64,000 nt of DNA from JACMLD01 sp047602295. Lineage in GTDB: Bacteria; Bacteroidota; Bacteroidia; Chitinophagales; Chitinophagaceae. Shown here one piece after another: positions 1-7,599 of this stretch (positions are counted from its first letter, which is position 1; every line of letters starts with the position of its first letter). Under the pieces are notes generated by a model, which saw only the letters and a program-made list of their open reading frames with translations, did not search any database and was not told the origin of the DNA. The translations under genes and the position numbers were made by a program. The DNA lies in contig JASGHP010000001.1 in the NCBI GenBank assembly GCA_047602295.1, forward strand, positions 4,526,001-4,590,000, in the 5' to 3' direction.

Positions 1-69
1 TGGAAAAAGCAGGTGCACCTGGTATACCATTACAACAGCACAGAAGGCTATATAGAGGCTACTGAATAA
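1..69 (+). CDS. C-terminal end of an unidentified protein (partial)
   Basis: An open frame enters from the left edge and stops with TAA at 67-69, giving 22 residues that end in GYIEATE. The fragment is too short to assign to a family. The frame continues to the first base of the window, so this is probably the tail of a gene that starts outside it. It is followed by the 3' end of a minus-strand lipoprotein gene, so the two are convergent. Confidence 0.45.
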   Translation, partial: WKKQVHLVYHYNSTEGYIEATE

Positions 70-123
70 AAAGAAATTAAATATGCTTTTCAGCATGAAT
101 CAAGAAAGGTGGTAAATAATCAA

Positions 124-597
124 TTAATCAGTTCTAAGAACGATTATCCTGCCGGTGGATACTGTGTCACTTACATTGCCAGCTTTATCGTGTATCCATA
201 TTTTAATATTCAAAGTATCTGGCTCTTTTGTAACAGGATTTGAACCGGGTTGATCCGGGGCAGCTATGGCAGATTTCAAATAATTTTCGTAAGCAAGATC
301 TACCCCTATTTCACCTTTATCATAATTGGGAAAATCAGGTATTTTAAACTTTAAAGAATCACGCACGGTAGCTACAACCCTTTGGTTAAGCCTGATTTTT
401 TTCAGAAATAACGTATCGCTGATATCGCCTTCTTTATCTGTATATGAAAGGGTGATATTAAGATTGCCACCAACAGGCACAGTTGTACTGCTAAGCGATT
501 TTATTGATATTTGCGGCTTGGTTTGAAACTTACTTTTGTTGCAGGCAATCAGCACAATCAGCACAAAACCGGGTATTAATATTTTTTTCATATTCAA
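124..597 (-). CDS. Hypothetical lipoprotein
   Basis: This 157-residue protein begins with a charged start and hydrophobic stretch ending in the lipobox LIAC, with Cys19 as the predicted lipidated residue, so it should be membrane-anchored outside the cytoplasm. The rest is a beta-rich mature domain with several Asp/Lys-rich turns and no catalytic motif I recognise. Met3 could also serve as the start. Its start codon lies only 22 bases from that of the divergent LuxE-like gene, so its promoter must lie inside or very near that gene. Function unknown. Confidence 0.75.
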   Translation of the reverse strand: MNMKKILIPGFVLIVLIACNKSKFQTKPQISIKSLSSTTVPVGGNLNITLSYTDKEGDISDTLFLKKIRLNQRVVATVRDSLKFKIPDFPNYDKGEIGVDLAYENYLKSAIAAPDQPGSNPVTKEPDTLNIKIWIHDKAGNVSDTVSTGRIIVLRTD

Positions 598-619
598 ATG
601 TTATCAACAAATTTAGACG

Positions 620-1621
620 ATGCCTATTGAATTACCTAACATCTCTGGTGAATGGATTGATAAAATTTTCCGTTTAAAACCGGCTTCTTTTGAAGCAATG
701 GCCCTTGAAACCTTTGTTTATCAATATCACCACAATACCATATACGCACAATACGCCAATGCAGTTGGAAAATCACCTGCAAATGTTAAGGCACTTCAGG
801 ATATCCCTTTTCTGCCTATACGTTTTTTCAAATCGCACCAAGTGACAAGTGGAGATTTTGTGCCGGAAGCTGTATTTGAAAGCAGCGGCACTACGCAAAC
901 TATCAATAGCAAACATTATGTAAAAAGCCTGGCAATTTACAGGGAGAGTTTCTTACGTGCTTTTGAACATTTTTATGGCGATATAAAAGATTGGTGCATT
1001 ATAGGTTTGCTGCCATCATACCTGGAAAGAAGCAATTCTTCATTGGTAGTAATGGCTGATGAACTTATAAAAAGAAGTAACCACAGCGAAAGTGGTTTTT
1101 ATTTGTATGAACATGAAAAATTAACCAACGCTTTACAACAACTGGAAGCAAAAAAGCAAAAAACATTGCTCCTGGGCGTTACGTTCGCCCTGCTCGACTT
1201 TGCAGATGATTACCCGCAAAAACTTCAACATACCATTGTAATGGAAACAGGCGGTATGAAAGGCCGACGTGAAGAATGGACAAGACAACAGGTGCATGAT
1301 TTTCTTACGGCACAATTAGGTGTTCCTGTTATTCACTCAGAATATGGAATGACGGAATTACTCTCCCAAGCTTATTCTGATGGCAATGGCATTTTCCGTT
1401 GTCCGGATTGGATGAAAATTGTATTAAGAGCAGATGATGATCCTCTACAGCTTTCAGAAAGCAATACAGGCATCATCAATGTAATAGACCTGGCGAATAT
1501 CTATTCTTGTTCTTTTATTGCCACAGACGATGCCGGCAAATTGTATAAAGATGGCAGCTTTGAAGTTATAGGCAGAACAGATAATTCTGATTTGCGCGGC
1601 TGCAGTTTGATGACGCTTTAA
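620..1621 (+). CDS. LuxE/PaaK-family acyl-protein synthetase-like protein
   Basis: The 333-residue product resembles the acyl-protein synthetase LuxE family, part of the adenylate-forming enzymes that activate a carboxylic acid as an acyl-AMP. The Ser/Thr/Gly-rich loop SSGTT sits at residues 88-92, followed by a TGGMKGRREEW segment and an EYGMTELLSQ segment typical of the family. No signal peptide is visible, so it should be cytosolic. In luminous bacteria LuxE works with LuxC and LuxD on fatty aldehydes; neither is nearby, so the substrate here is unknown. Related orphan copies occur in other Bacteroidota. Family assignment is good; the reaction is inferred. Confidence 0.8.
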   Translation: MPIELPNISGEWIDKIFRLKPASFEAMALETFVYQYHHNTIYAQYANAVGKSPANVKALQDIPFLPIRFFKSHQVTSGDFVPEAVFESSGTTQTINSKHYVKSLAIYRESFLRAFEHFYGDIKDWCIIGLLPSYLERSNSSLVVMADELIKRSNHSESGFYLYEHEKLTNALQQLEAKKQKTLLLGVTFALLDFADDYPQKLQHTIVMETGGMKGRREEWTRQQVHDFLTAQLGVPVIHSEYGMTELLSQAYSDGNGIFRCPDWMKIVLRADDDPLQLSESNTGIINVIDLANIYSCSFIATDDAGKLYKDGSFEVIGRTDNSDLRGCSLMTL

Positions 1622-1646
1622 TAAAAATGCTTCTGTTCAGGTTATC

Positions 1647-2411
1647 CTATTCTATTGCAGATGCAGCAACATCGGTAATGCTCATACTATTTTTTTGCTG
1701 AAGGAAGGCAATTACCCTGCATTGATTTGCTGCTACACCAACGGGCAGCGCTAAGCTGATGTTACCAGTGCCGCTGGATACCGTTTTAAAGCTGCGTACC
1801 ACATCAATATGCTCAAGCAATTTGCCTTTATTCTCTCCTCTTGTAACGGTGCTCTTTGCCTGCAGTTGCACCAATGCAATGCACAAAACAGTTTTATCAT
1901 CAACTTCAGTTTTGTAATTAATCAACAGCTTCGCGGCTTCACCATTTTTTGCAGATAATACTATTTTGGATGCTGCTTTTGTTTTCAGTTCGCTTTCTAC
2001 TTTATTGTACAGCGTTGCCTTATCTGAACCGGTAAATTGCGATTTGCCGTTTACTACCACCTGCGGCGTGTATATGCTATTCAAAGAAAATGCTGTAGCG
2101 TACTCCTGCTGCCTTTGCGAATAAGCAGCATTACTAAACGCATCTTTCCACCCAAGGTAGTTCCAGTAATCTACATGAAAGCCCAACACAAAAACACCTG
2201 CAGGATGCTCTTGTAATAATTCTGCAACAGCTTTATCTGCGGGCGGACAACTGGAGCAACCTTCAGAAGTAAACAGCTCCACTACGGCAAAACCTTTCTG
2301 CTCTTTATTATTTTTTGTTTGTGCATTCGTTTTATTAACGCCAGTTAAAAACAAAAAAATACTGGCAATGGCAACAAGTCTTAATGACGATATTATTTTA
2401 ACCATAAACAT
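1647..2411 (-). CDS. DUF1223 thioredoxin-like exported protein
   Basis: This 254-residue protein has an N-terminal signal peptide (hydrophobic to about residue 29) and then the hallmark DUF1223 motif FTSEGCSSCPPAD with Cys52 and Cys55 as a CxxC-type pair. DUF1223 proteins have a thioredoxin-like fold and are generally exported; their substrate is not established. The gene lies 30 bases downstream of the start-to-stop run of another minus-strand gene (2442-3176) and may share its transcript. Met3 is an equally plausible start. Function beyond the family is unknown. Confidence 0.85.
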   Translation of the reverse strand: MFMVKIISSLRLVAIASIFLFLTGVNKTNAQTKNNKEQKGFAVVELFTSEGCSSCPPADKAVAELLQEHPAGVFVLGFHVDYWNYLGWKDAFSNAAYSQRQQEYATAFSLNSIYTPQVVVNGKSQFTGSDKATLYNKVESELKTKAASKIVLSAKNGEAAKLLINYKTEVDDKTVLCIALVQLQAKSTVTRGENKGKLLEHIDVVRSFKTVSSGTGNISLALPVGVAANQCRVIAFLQQKNSMSITDVAASAIE

Positions 2412-2441
2412 TCTTTACACTATTTACAAATCTCTATTATC

Positions 2442-3176
2442 TTATTTAAAACAATAAGAAACGCCCAATCCCAAAGTGTTTACCTTATTTCTGAAACGAT
2501 CTACCTGTGTTCCATCTGGTGCTATTTGAACGATGCTGTTTGTTTTATATTCTGCAAAATAAAAACCATACACAGCTTTAATACCCCATTGTTCATTCAA
2601 TTTATATTTTACATAAAATTCAGAATTAAGATTTCCTAAATCATTATCGCCTGTAAGCAATAAATTAAAAGAAGCAGGTTTTGCAGATGGTTCGGTCTTA
2701 CCAATGCCATTGCTGGTTAAAACAGCGCTGCTTGTGCGGCCAAATGTAAAACCAATCACATCAATATTAAATCCCGCAGACCATTTTCTGCTGAAATCAT
2801 AGGCAGCATTTGCAGAAAGATTGATGGAATGTATAAAAGCTTTTTGCACATTAAGTGTATCCCAGTTTTCTGTTTTCTGGCCGGCAAATACTATTAAAAA
2901 AGGAATGGTAGAAGTTCTGGCCAGCCGTCCCGGAGCTGTGGTAAAATCTTTCTTTTTGCCAAAATAACCTGTGTACCTCAGCCCTAAACCCGCTTCCCAT
3001 TTCTTTTTCTTCCCTAATTGCCAATTGTGTACATAAGATGCAGCCACAGTTCCCTGGGCATTTCCTGCTGTAGCAGTAAAATCAACAAATTGATTGATAC
3101 GCGGCAGTGAAGGCTGTTGCGCATGCAATGCAGTTACAACAATCAAACAGGCAATCAATAGAAGGTTATTTTTCAT
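2442..3176 (-). CDS. Outer-membrane beta-barrel-like hypothetical protein
   Basis: The 244-residue product has a clear signal peptide ending ALHAQ and a mature region made of alternating beta-strand segments with many aromatic and Gly residues, ending in CFK after an aromatic-rich strand. This pattern fits a small outer-membrane barrel, but no named family is evident. It is followed after 30 bases by the DUF1223 gene on the same strand, suggesting a two-gene unit. Confidence 0.65.
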   Translation of the reverse strand: MKNNLLLIACLIVVTALHAQQPSLPRINQFVDFTATAGNAQGTVAASYVHNWQLGKKKKWEAGLGLRYTGYFGKKKDFTTAPGRLARTSTIPFLIVFAGQKTENWDTLNVQKAFIHSINLSANAAYDFSRKWSAGFNIDVIGFTFGRTSSAVLTSNGIGKTEPSAKPASFNLLLTGDNDLGNLNSEFYVKYKLNEQWGIKAVYGFYFAEYKTNSIVQIAPDGTQVDRFRNKVNTLGLGVSYCFK

Positions 3177-3287
3177 ACACTACTTATTACTAATGCAAAA
3201 ATATTTTAGATCACTATTGTAACTTGTCTTTTAAGCGACACAACGTGTTTACTTACGTTAAAACTTTGTGAGTAGTTCCCAATAAAG

Positions 3288-3324
3288 CTAAAAAATAAAA
3301 GCCCGGCTTTATTTGCCAGGCTTT
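3288..3324 (-). terminator. Terminator after the esterase gene
   Basis: A near-perfect 10-bp stem (3298-3307 paired with 3315-3324, one mismatch) with a 7-base loop is followed, read on the minus strand, by a run rich in T. It lies 25 bases past the esterase stop codon, as expected for an intrinsic terminator. Confidence 0.7.
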
Positions 3325-3348
3325 GAAATTGCTAATTGCATCAATCTT

Positions 3349-4242
3349 TTATTTTTGTCTGAAACTGTCGCCAATAAAAGCCAAAGCATCTGTAATGCCA
3401 TTGCGCCAATAACCCCATGTATGTGCGCCATCTTTTACGCGGTATTCATGCGGCACTTTCTTTTCTGTAAGTGCAATATGCAAGAGGCAATTTCCTTTGG
3501 TAAGAAAATCATCATCTCCACAATCAATCCAATAACGCACTTTCTTTAAATCATCAGCAGATTTAGATGCCACTATCTTTAAAATATTATTATCGTTCCA
3601 GGCTTTTGTTACCCTCTCTTTCTCTTTTAGTCCCTTGCCAAATAATGGTGCAAATGTTACATCATATGTCTGGTCTGGCATATTAATAATCGCATCATCA
3701 TCAAATACTGCTCCGCTAAGTGGTGCTGCCGCTGCAAACAATTCAGGATATTTTAGCGAGTAAATCAAAGTGCCATAACCGCCCATGGAAAGACCTGCTA
3801 CGCCGCGATATTCTTTTTCTGCTTTAATGCGATAGGTCTTCTCAATAGACGGCATGAATTCTTTCACAAAAAAGTCTTCATACTTTTCTTTGCCATCGTA
3901 AGAATTAATATAAAAACTGGAATCACCATTGGGCATCACGATTATCATTGGTGGAATAGTGCCATTGGCAATAGCCTGGTCTGCATACCTGTTTACTTCA
4001 CCAAACTGCAGCCAACCTGTATGATCGTCTGTATATCCGTGCAATAGATAAACTACAGGATAACTGCGCTCAGACTTATCGTAATCGGCTGGCAGGTACA
4101 CCGTATATTTTACAGCACGATTAAGAATGACACTCTTAACTGTTTTTTCTTCTATTACTTTTCCATTAGGTTGTGCGTAGCTGTACTGAAGCAATAGCAG
4201 TGTACAACAAGAGAGGATAATTCTTTTGAAGGCATTCATCAT
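3349..4242 (-). CDS. Exported alpha/beta-hydrolase esterase (esterase D/feruloyl-esterase-like family)
   Basis: This 297-residue protein carries a signal peptide ending SYAQ and an esterase domain of the PF00756 type. The oxyanion-side motif LLHGY is at about 67-71, the nucleophile elbow GLSMGG places the catalytic Ser at 152, and the downstream CGDDDF and GAHTWGYW segments supply the likely Asp and His. Such secreted esterases in Bacteroidota usually remove acyl or feruloyl groups from polysaccharides or act on small esters; the substrate cannot be told from sequence. The gene is monocistronic in appearance and ends at a terminator. Confidence 0.85.
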   Translation of the reverse strand: MMNAFKRIILSCCTLLLLQYSYAQPNGKVIEEKTVKSVILNRAVKYTVYLPADYDKSERSYPVVYLLHGYTDDHTGWLQFGEVNRYADQAIANGTIPPMIIVMPNGDSSFYINSYDGKEKYEDFFVKEFMPSIEKTYRIKAEKEYRGVAGLSMGGYGTLIYSLKYPELFAAAAPLSGAVFDDDAIINMPDQTYDVTFAPLFGKGLKEKERVTKAWNDNNILKIVASKSADDLKKVRYWIDCGDDDFLTKGNCLLHIALTEKKVPHEYRVKDGAHTWGYWRNGITDALAFIGDSFRQK

Positions 4243-4315
4243 GGCTGTTTATTTTCTATAAATGTAAGCGCAATCAATACTTGCACACAACTATTTCTGT
4301 ATCCTCACTGATTTT

Positions 4316-4348
4316 AATAAAAAAATTGCCTTCATTACTGAAGGCAAT
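4316..4348 (-). terminator. Terminator after the Rrf2 gene
   Basis: A perfect 10-bp inverted repeat (4325-4334 with 4339-4348) and a 4-base loop is followed on the minus strand by seven T residues. It sits about 40 bases past the stop codon of the Rrf2-family gene and fits a canonical intrinsic terminator. Confidence 0.85.
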
Positions 4349-4390
4349 ACCGTTGCTGTTACCAGCAGGTTGAAGTGGAAAGATTCGTAA

Positions 4391-4801
4391 TTATTTTCGG
4401 GCTATATCTGCCACTGTTCTTTTCTCTAATACTTTTAAAGTAGCATCACGTACATTCACCATCATATCGTGCAGGCCACAACTTTTTTCATCGCAGTTTT
4501 TACATCGTTCATAAAAATTAAGGCTTACGCAAGGTAAAAGCGCAATTGGCCCATCCAATAGCCGCATTATTTTGGCCACAGGCACCTGCGCAGGCGGCAC
4601 AGCAAAATAATAGCCTCCCCCCTTTCCCTTCTTGCTTTCCAGCACACCTGCTTTTTTTAATTCAAGCAAAATGTTTTCCAGGAACTTTAAGGGAATCTTT
4701 TTCTTCTTAGAGATTTCTGCAATCAGCACCGGGCCTTTCTCTGTATTCTGTGCCAGGTACATCAGCGCTTTAAAAGCATATTGACTTTTTTTAGAGAGCA
4801 T
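4391..4801 (-). CDS. Rrf2-family transcriptional regulator with iron-sulfur-type cysteines
   Basis: The 136-residue protein begins with the classic Rrf2 winged-helix region (SKKSQYAFKALMYLA) and has a wing with the Gly-rich segment KGKGGGYYF. Four cysteines, Cys91, Cys100, Cys103 and Cys108, lie where IscR, NsrR and RsrR bind an iron-sulfur cluster, so the regulator probably senses iron-sulfur status, nitric oxide or redox stress. The start codon is preceded by an A-rich leader without a clear Shine-Dalgarno sequence. dapB lies 36 bases upstream on the same strand, so the two may be cotranscribed. Targets cannot be read from the window. Confidence 0.88.
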   Translation of the reverse strand: MLSKKSQYAFKALMYLAQNTEKGPVLIAEISKKKKIPLKFLENILLELKKAGVLESKKGKGGGYYFAVPPAQVPVAKIMRLLDGPIALLPCVSLNFYERCKNCDEKSCGLHDMMVNVRDATLKVLEKRTVADIARK

Positions 4802-4837
4802 TCGTTATTTTTTTTCTTAAACAAAACATGCGGGTCA

Positions 4838-5572
4838 TTAAAAGCCCAGCACATCCTTCATACTAAAAATACCTTTTTTTCCTTTCACAAATTCAGCAGC
4901 AAGTACAGCACCTGTTGCAAAACCAGTTCTGCTATGGGCTGTGTGCACAATGTCTATGCTGTCTATAGCTGAGTTATAGCTAACAATATGTGTTCCCGGC
5001 GCAGGGTCTATGCGTTTGCTAATTATAGCAAGTTCTGCAGGATTAGCACTGGTTTCGTTTACCCATTTATTCTTGCGTCCCAGTTTTTCAATTACCTGTT
5101 CTGCCAGGCTAACCGCCGTGCCACTTGGCGCATCTCTTTTTTGGGTATGATGAATCTCTTCCATGCTTACATTGTATTCTGCATGGGGCTTCATCAGTTC
5201 TGCCAGGCGCTTATTGATTTCAAAAAAAATATTAACGCCAATGCTAAAGTTGCTGGCGTACAAAAGACAGCCATTCATTTTATTGCAATAGGCTTTTACG
5301 TCTTCCATTTTTTCCAGCCAGCCCGTACTGCCACAAACCAGCGGCACGCCGTATTCCAGGCATTTCATTATGTTGCCATATGCACTGCCGGGACCGGTAA
5401 ACTCAATGGCCACATCTGCTTTTTGAAGGTTTTCTGCGGTAAAATCGGCCGCATTGTTTAAATCCAGTTTCAAAACAATCTCTTGGCCACGCTCCAATGC
5501 AATCGTTTCAATGGCTTTACCCATTTTTCCATAACCAACCAGGGCAATTTTTAACCCGTTTGCTGCTCCCAT
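4838..5572 (-). CDS. dapB: 4-hydroxy-tetrahydrodipicolinate reductase
   Basis: DapB reduces 4-hydroxy-tetrahydrodipicolinate with NAD(P)H in lysine and diaminopimelate synthesis in the cytosol. The 244-residue protein has the N-terminal dinucleotide motif GYGKMG (13-18), the ASNFSIGVN segment, and the catalytic and substrate-binding signature HHTQKRDAPSGTA starting at 141, which includes the conserved His, Lys145 and the SGTA anion-binding loop. Length and motif order match the family. It is the only diaminopimelate gene in the window, so the pathway is scattered. Confidence 0.95.
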   Translation of the reverse strand: MGAANGLKIALVGYGKMGKAIETIALERGQEIVLKLDLNNAADFTAENLQKADVAIEFTGPGSAYGNIMKCLEYGVPLVCGSTGWLEKMEDVKAYCNKMNGCLLYASNFSIGVNIFFEINKRLAELMKPHAEYNVSMEEIHHTQKRDAPSGTAVSLAEQVIEKLGRKNKWVNETSANPAELAIISKRIDPAPGTHIVSYNSAIDSIDIVHTAHSRTGFATGAVLAAEFVKGKKGIFSMKDVLGF

Positions 5573-5602
5573 CTTGTAAAATTATTTTGTGCAAATGTAA
5601 TT

Positions 5603-5632
5603 ACCCGGCACGGTTTTATAACAATGCCGGGT
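5603..5632. repeat. Inverted repeat between dapB and the upstream membrane-protein gene
   Basis: A perfect 8-bp inverted repeat (5603-5610 with 5625-5632) flanks a 14-base AT-rich loop. It lies 41 bases past the stop of the gene at 5673-6200 and 31 bases before the dapB start. It could be a weak terminator, but there is no strong T run after the stem on the minus strand. Confidence 0.45.
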
Positions 5633-5672
5633 TGATATAGTTCAACCTAATATGTAGCGGTGGAAATATGCC

Positions 5673-6200
5673 TTATTTCATCAATTTCTTAGCTTCTGCG
5701 CTAATGGCATCCTGCACCAGTGTGTGCAATGAACCATTGGGTTGATTTAGTACAAAATCCAATAGCTTTTTATTAAGGTCCAGGCCATTTGCTTCTGCTG
5801 GTAAAACAGACGCCACCTGGTTAATGAGGTGTATATTCTGATCTTTCAGGTTGCGCACACCATCCCAAACATCGGCACTTACATAAATCTGCTGAGAAAG
5901 GTTGTGCTCATACTCCTGCTTAATGGTTTGCGTAAGCAGTATTTGCATCTGGGTTTTGTCAAGACCGGGTTCGCTTACCCTACTAATCAGGTTGGGTATA
6001 GCAATCCTGTCTGCCAGTATTACCAGTCTTTCATAAGCTGCCAGTTGCAACGGCTGCGTATTGCTTGGTGCCGGCTGGCTGCTGACTGCGGTTACAGGCT
6101 GCACAGGCAAACTTTTTTTGTCTTTCTGATAGAAATAATAATAAATCAGCAACAAAACTATCAATACGCCTATGCTAATGAGGATGGTACTTGAATCCAT
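5673..6200 (-). CDS. Membrane-anchored hypothetical protein
   Basis: This 175-residue protein has one N-terminal transmembrane segment (about residues 6-24, rich in Ile, Leu, Val), a Pro/Gln/Ser linker (about 31-52) and a predicted helical domain exposed on one side of the membrane. No signal-peptide cleavage site or catalytic motif is apparent, and I do not recognise the family. The helical soluble domain ends in a Lys-rich tail. Its location next to dapB does not suggest a role. Confidence 0.65.
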   Translation of the reverse strand: MDSSTILISIGVLIVLLLIYYYFYQKDKKSLPVQPVTAVSSQPAPSNTQPLQLAAYERLVILADRIAIPNLISRVSEPGLDKTQMQILLTQTIKQEYEHNLSQQIYVSADVWDGVRNLKDQNIHLINQVASVLPAEANGLDLNKKLLDFVLNQPNGSLHTLVQDAISAEAKKLMK

Positions 6201-6327
6201 AATGGGTATTTTATTAGTAGCTGCAAATGTAAGACCGTGTTCAAAAATGACATATTTATCTTTTTGCAGCCCCTATTAAACTATATAATGCCCAATTTGT
6301 TGTTATTTTGAAAATAAATTTTAGCGC

Positions 6328-6672
6328 ATGGAATCTGTAGCAACAGCACCCGTAATACTTACCAATAGGGCCATAATTGAAATAAAAAGATTAATGGCTG
6401 CCAGTGATTTTGATCAAACAAAGTCGTTGCGCATTGGTGTAAAGGGAGGCGGCTGTTCGGGTATGAGCTATGTACTGGGTTTTGATGACAAACAAGCCAA
6501 TGATGAAACTTTTACCACAGAAGGCCTTAGTTACATCATGAACCCCGGCCACGGCATCTATCTTATGGGTATGGAAGTAGATTGGCAGGATGGATTGAAT
6601 GCCCGTGGATTTACATTTACAAACCCCAATGCCAGCAAGACTTGCGGATGTGGAAGTAGCTTCGCAGTATAG
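6328..6672 (+). CDS. HesB/IscA-type iron-sulfur cluster assembly protein
   Basis: The 114-residue protein is an A-type carrier that accepts iron-sulfur clusters from a scaffold and passes them to apoproteins. It carries the three family cysteines: Cys43 in GGCSGMSY, and Cys106 and Cys108 in CGCGSSF near the C terminus. Length matches IscA, ErpA and SufA; sequence alone does not decide which. No isc or suf genes are adjacent. The Rrf2 regulator with iron-sulfur-type cysteines lies 1.5 kb upstream on the other strand, a possible but unproven link. Convergent with pyrR. Confidence 0.92.
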   Translation: MESVATAPVILTNRAIIEIKRLMAASDFDQTKSLRIGVKGGGCSGMSYVLGFDDKQANDETFTTEGLSYIMNPGHGIYLMGMEVDWQDGLNARGFTFTNPNASKTCGCGSSFAV

Positions 6673-6738
6673 ATTAGCTGCAAGCTTGTTCCTGCCTAGC
6701 ATTACGTTTCAGCTTAATCAAGATATTTGCTTTTAAAG

Positions 6739-6776
6739 ACTTGTAGCTTGCAGCTAATAACTTGCAGCTTTCCTCA
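6739..6776. repeat. Dispersed 38-bp intergenic repeat, copy 1
   Basis: This AGCTTGCAGCT-rich element is about 90 percent identical by eye to the copy at 23294-23331 and related to one at 38404-38440. Its right end is the stop codon of pyrR (TGA on the minus strand). An inverted piece of the same motif (agctgcaagcttg) occurs at 6676-6688, so the convergent hesB-like/pyrR gap could form a hairpin. Confidence 0.7.
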
Positions 6777-7298
6777 CTCCAGCAGCCCCACCTGCTCTTC
6801 TCCATCTTTTTCTTTCCAAAACACCCGCACTTTTTGGGTAATAATAGAATCAATTGATTTACCAATATAATCTGCCTGTATGGGCAATTGGCGGCTGAAG
6901 CGCCTGTCAATTAGCACACACAATTCTACTTTGGCGGGCCTGCCAAAATCGAGCAGTGCATCCAGTGCTGCACGTATGGTGCGGCCGGTGTACAATACAT
7001 CGTCTACAATAATCACCTGTTTGTTTTCTATGCTGAAAGGAATATCAGTTTTATTGGCTACATGCAATTGTTTGCGCACATCATCCCGGTAAAAAGTAAT
7101 ATCCAGCTTTCCGTAGTAGACTTTTGAGGCATCCAGTTCTTTTTTTAACTGTGTCACTATCCTGTCTGAAAAATAAATGCCGCGGGGTTGAATGCCAATT
7201 AATACCGTGTCTTGCAGGTTCAGGTGGTTTTCAAGGATTTGCTGGCTCAGCCGCTGAATGGTTACCGCCAGTTGCTGTTCTGTTAATACTGTTTTCAA
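6774..7298 (-). CDS. pyrR: PyrR-type phosphoribosyltransferase and pyrimidine regulator
   Basis: The 174-residue protein belongs to the type I phosphoribosyltransferases. The PRPP-binding loop VIIVDDVLYTGRT spans about residues 95-107 and the N-terminal QPRG segment is in place. PyrR proteins bind UMP and, in many bacteria, pyr mRNA, and have uracil phosphoribosyltransferase activity. No pyr operon or anti-terminator is next to this copy, so here it may act mainly as a salvage enzyme. The gene ends exactly where a dispersed repeat begins. Confidence 0.9.
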   Translation of the reverse strand: MKTVLTEQQLAVTIQRLSQQILENHLNLQDTVLIGIQPRGIYFSDRIVTQLKKELDASKVYYGKLDITFYRDDVRKQLHVANKTDIPFSIENKQVIIVDDVLYTGRTIRAALDALLDFGRPAKVELCVLIDRRFSRQLPIQADYIGKSIDSIITQKVRVFWKEKDGEEQVGLLE

Positions 7299-7537
7299 CG
7301 CAAATAAAAATTTGCTATAAAAATAATGTATGCAGGCTAATTGTCTTCATTTTAGTTTTGGCGAGATAAAATTTCATCAACATCTAAAATCCTTTTTAAT
7401 ATTTAGGATGTTCTGCTCTCAATTCTTTTTTAAACTCATTTTAAACCTTGCTTTTTTTATTGCTAACACTCGTTCTTTGAAGCACACTGCGCAATCGTTT
7501 GCCTCTCATAATTTGGTGTTTTGTTCATTTATTTGGG

Positions 7538-7568
7538 TTGGCATTCTGTGAAATAGACTTTATTTTCG
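7538..7568 (+). promoter_or_regulatory. Candidate Bacteroidota promoter for nagB
   Basis: The sequence has TTGG at 7538-7541 and TATTTTCG at 7561-7568, close to the Bacteroidota -33 (TTG) and -7 (TAnnTTTG) elements with 20 bases between, 31 bases before the nagB start. The rest of the roughly 300-base gap from pyrR (7299-7537) is AT-rich; apart from a weak inverted repeat near 7378-7412 I see nothing else in it. Confidence 0.5.
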
Positions 7569-7599
7569 CAGCACTCACAACAACGTAAAACAACCGTAT

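Noticed and set aside
5603..5632. Inverted repeat taken as a dapB riboswitch
   Set aside because: Only one short stem; no lysine riboswitch architecture is visible.
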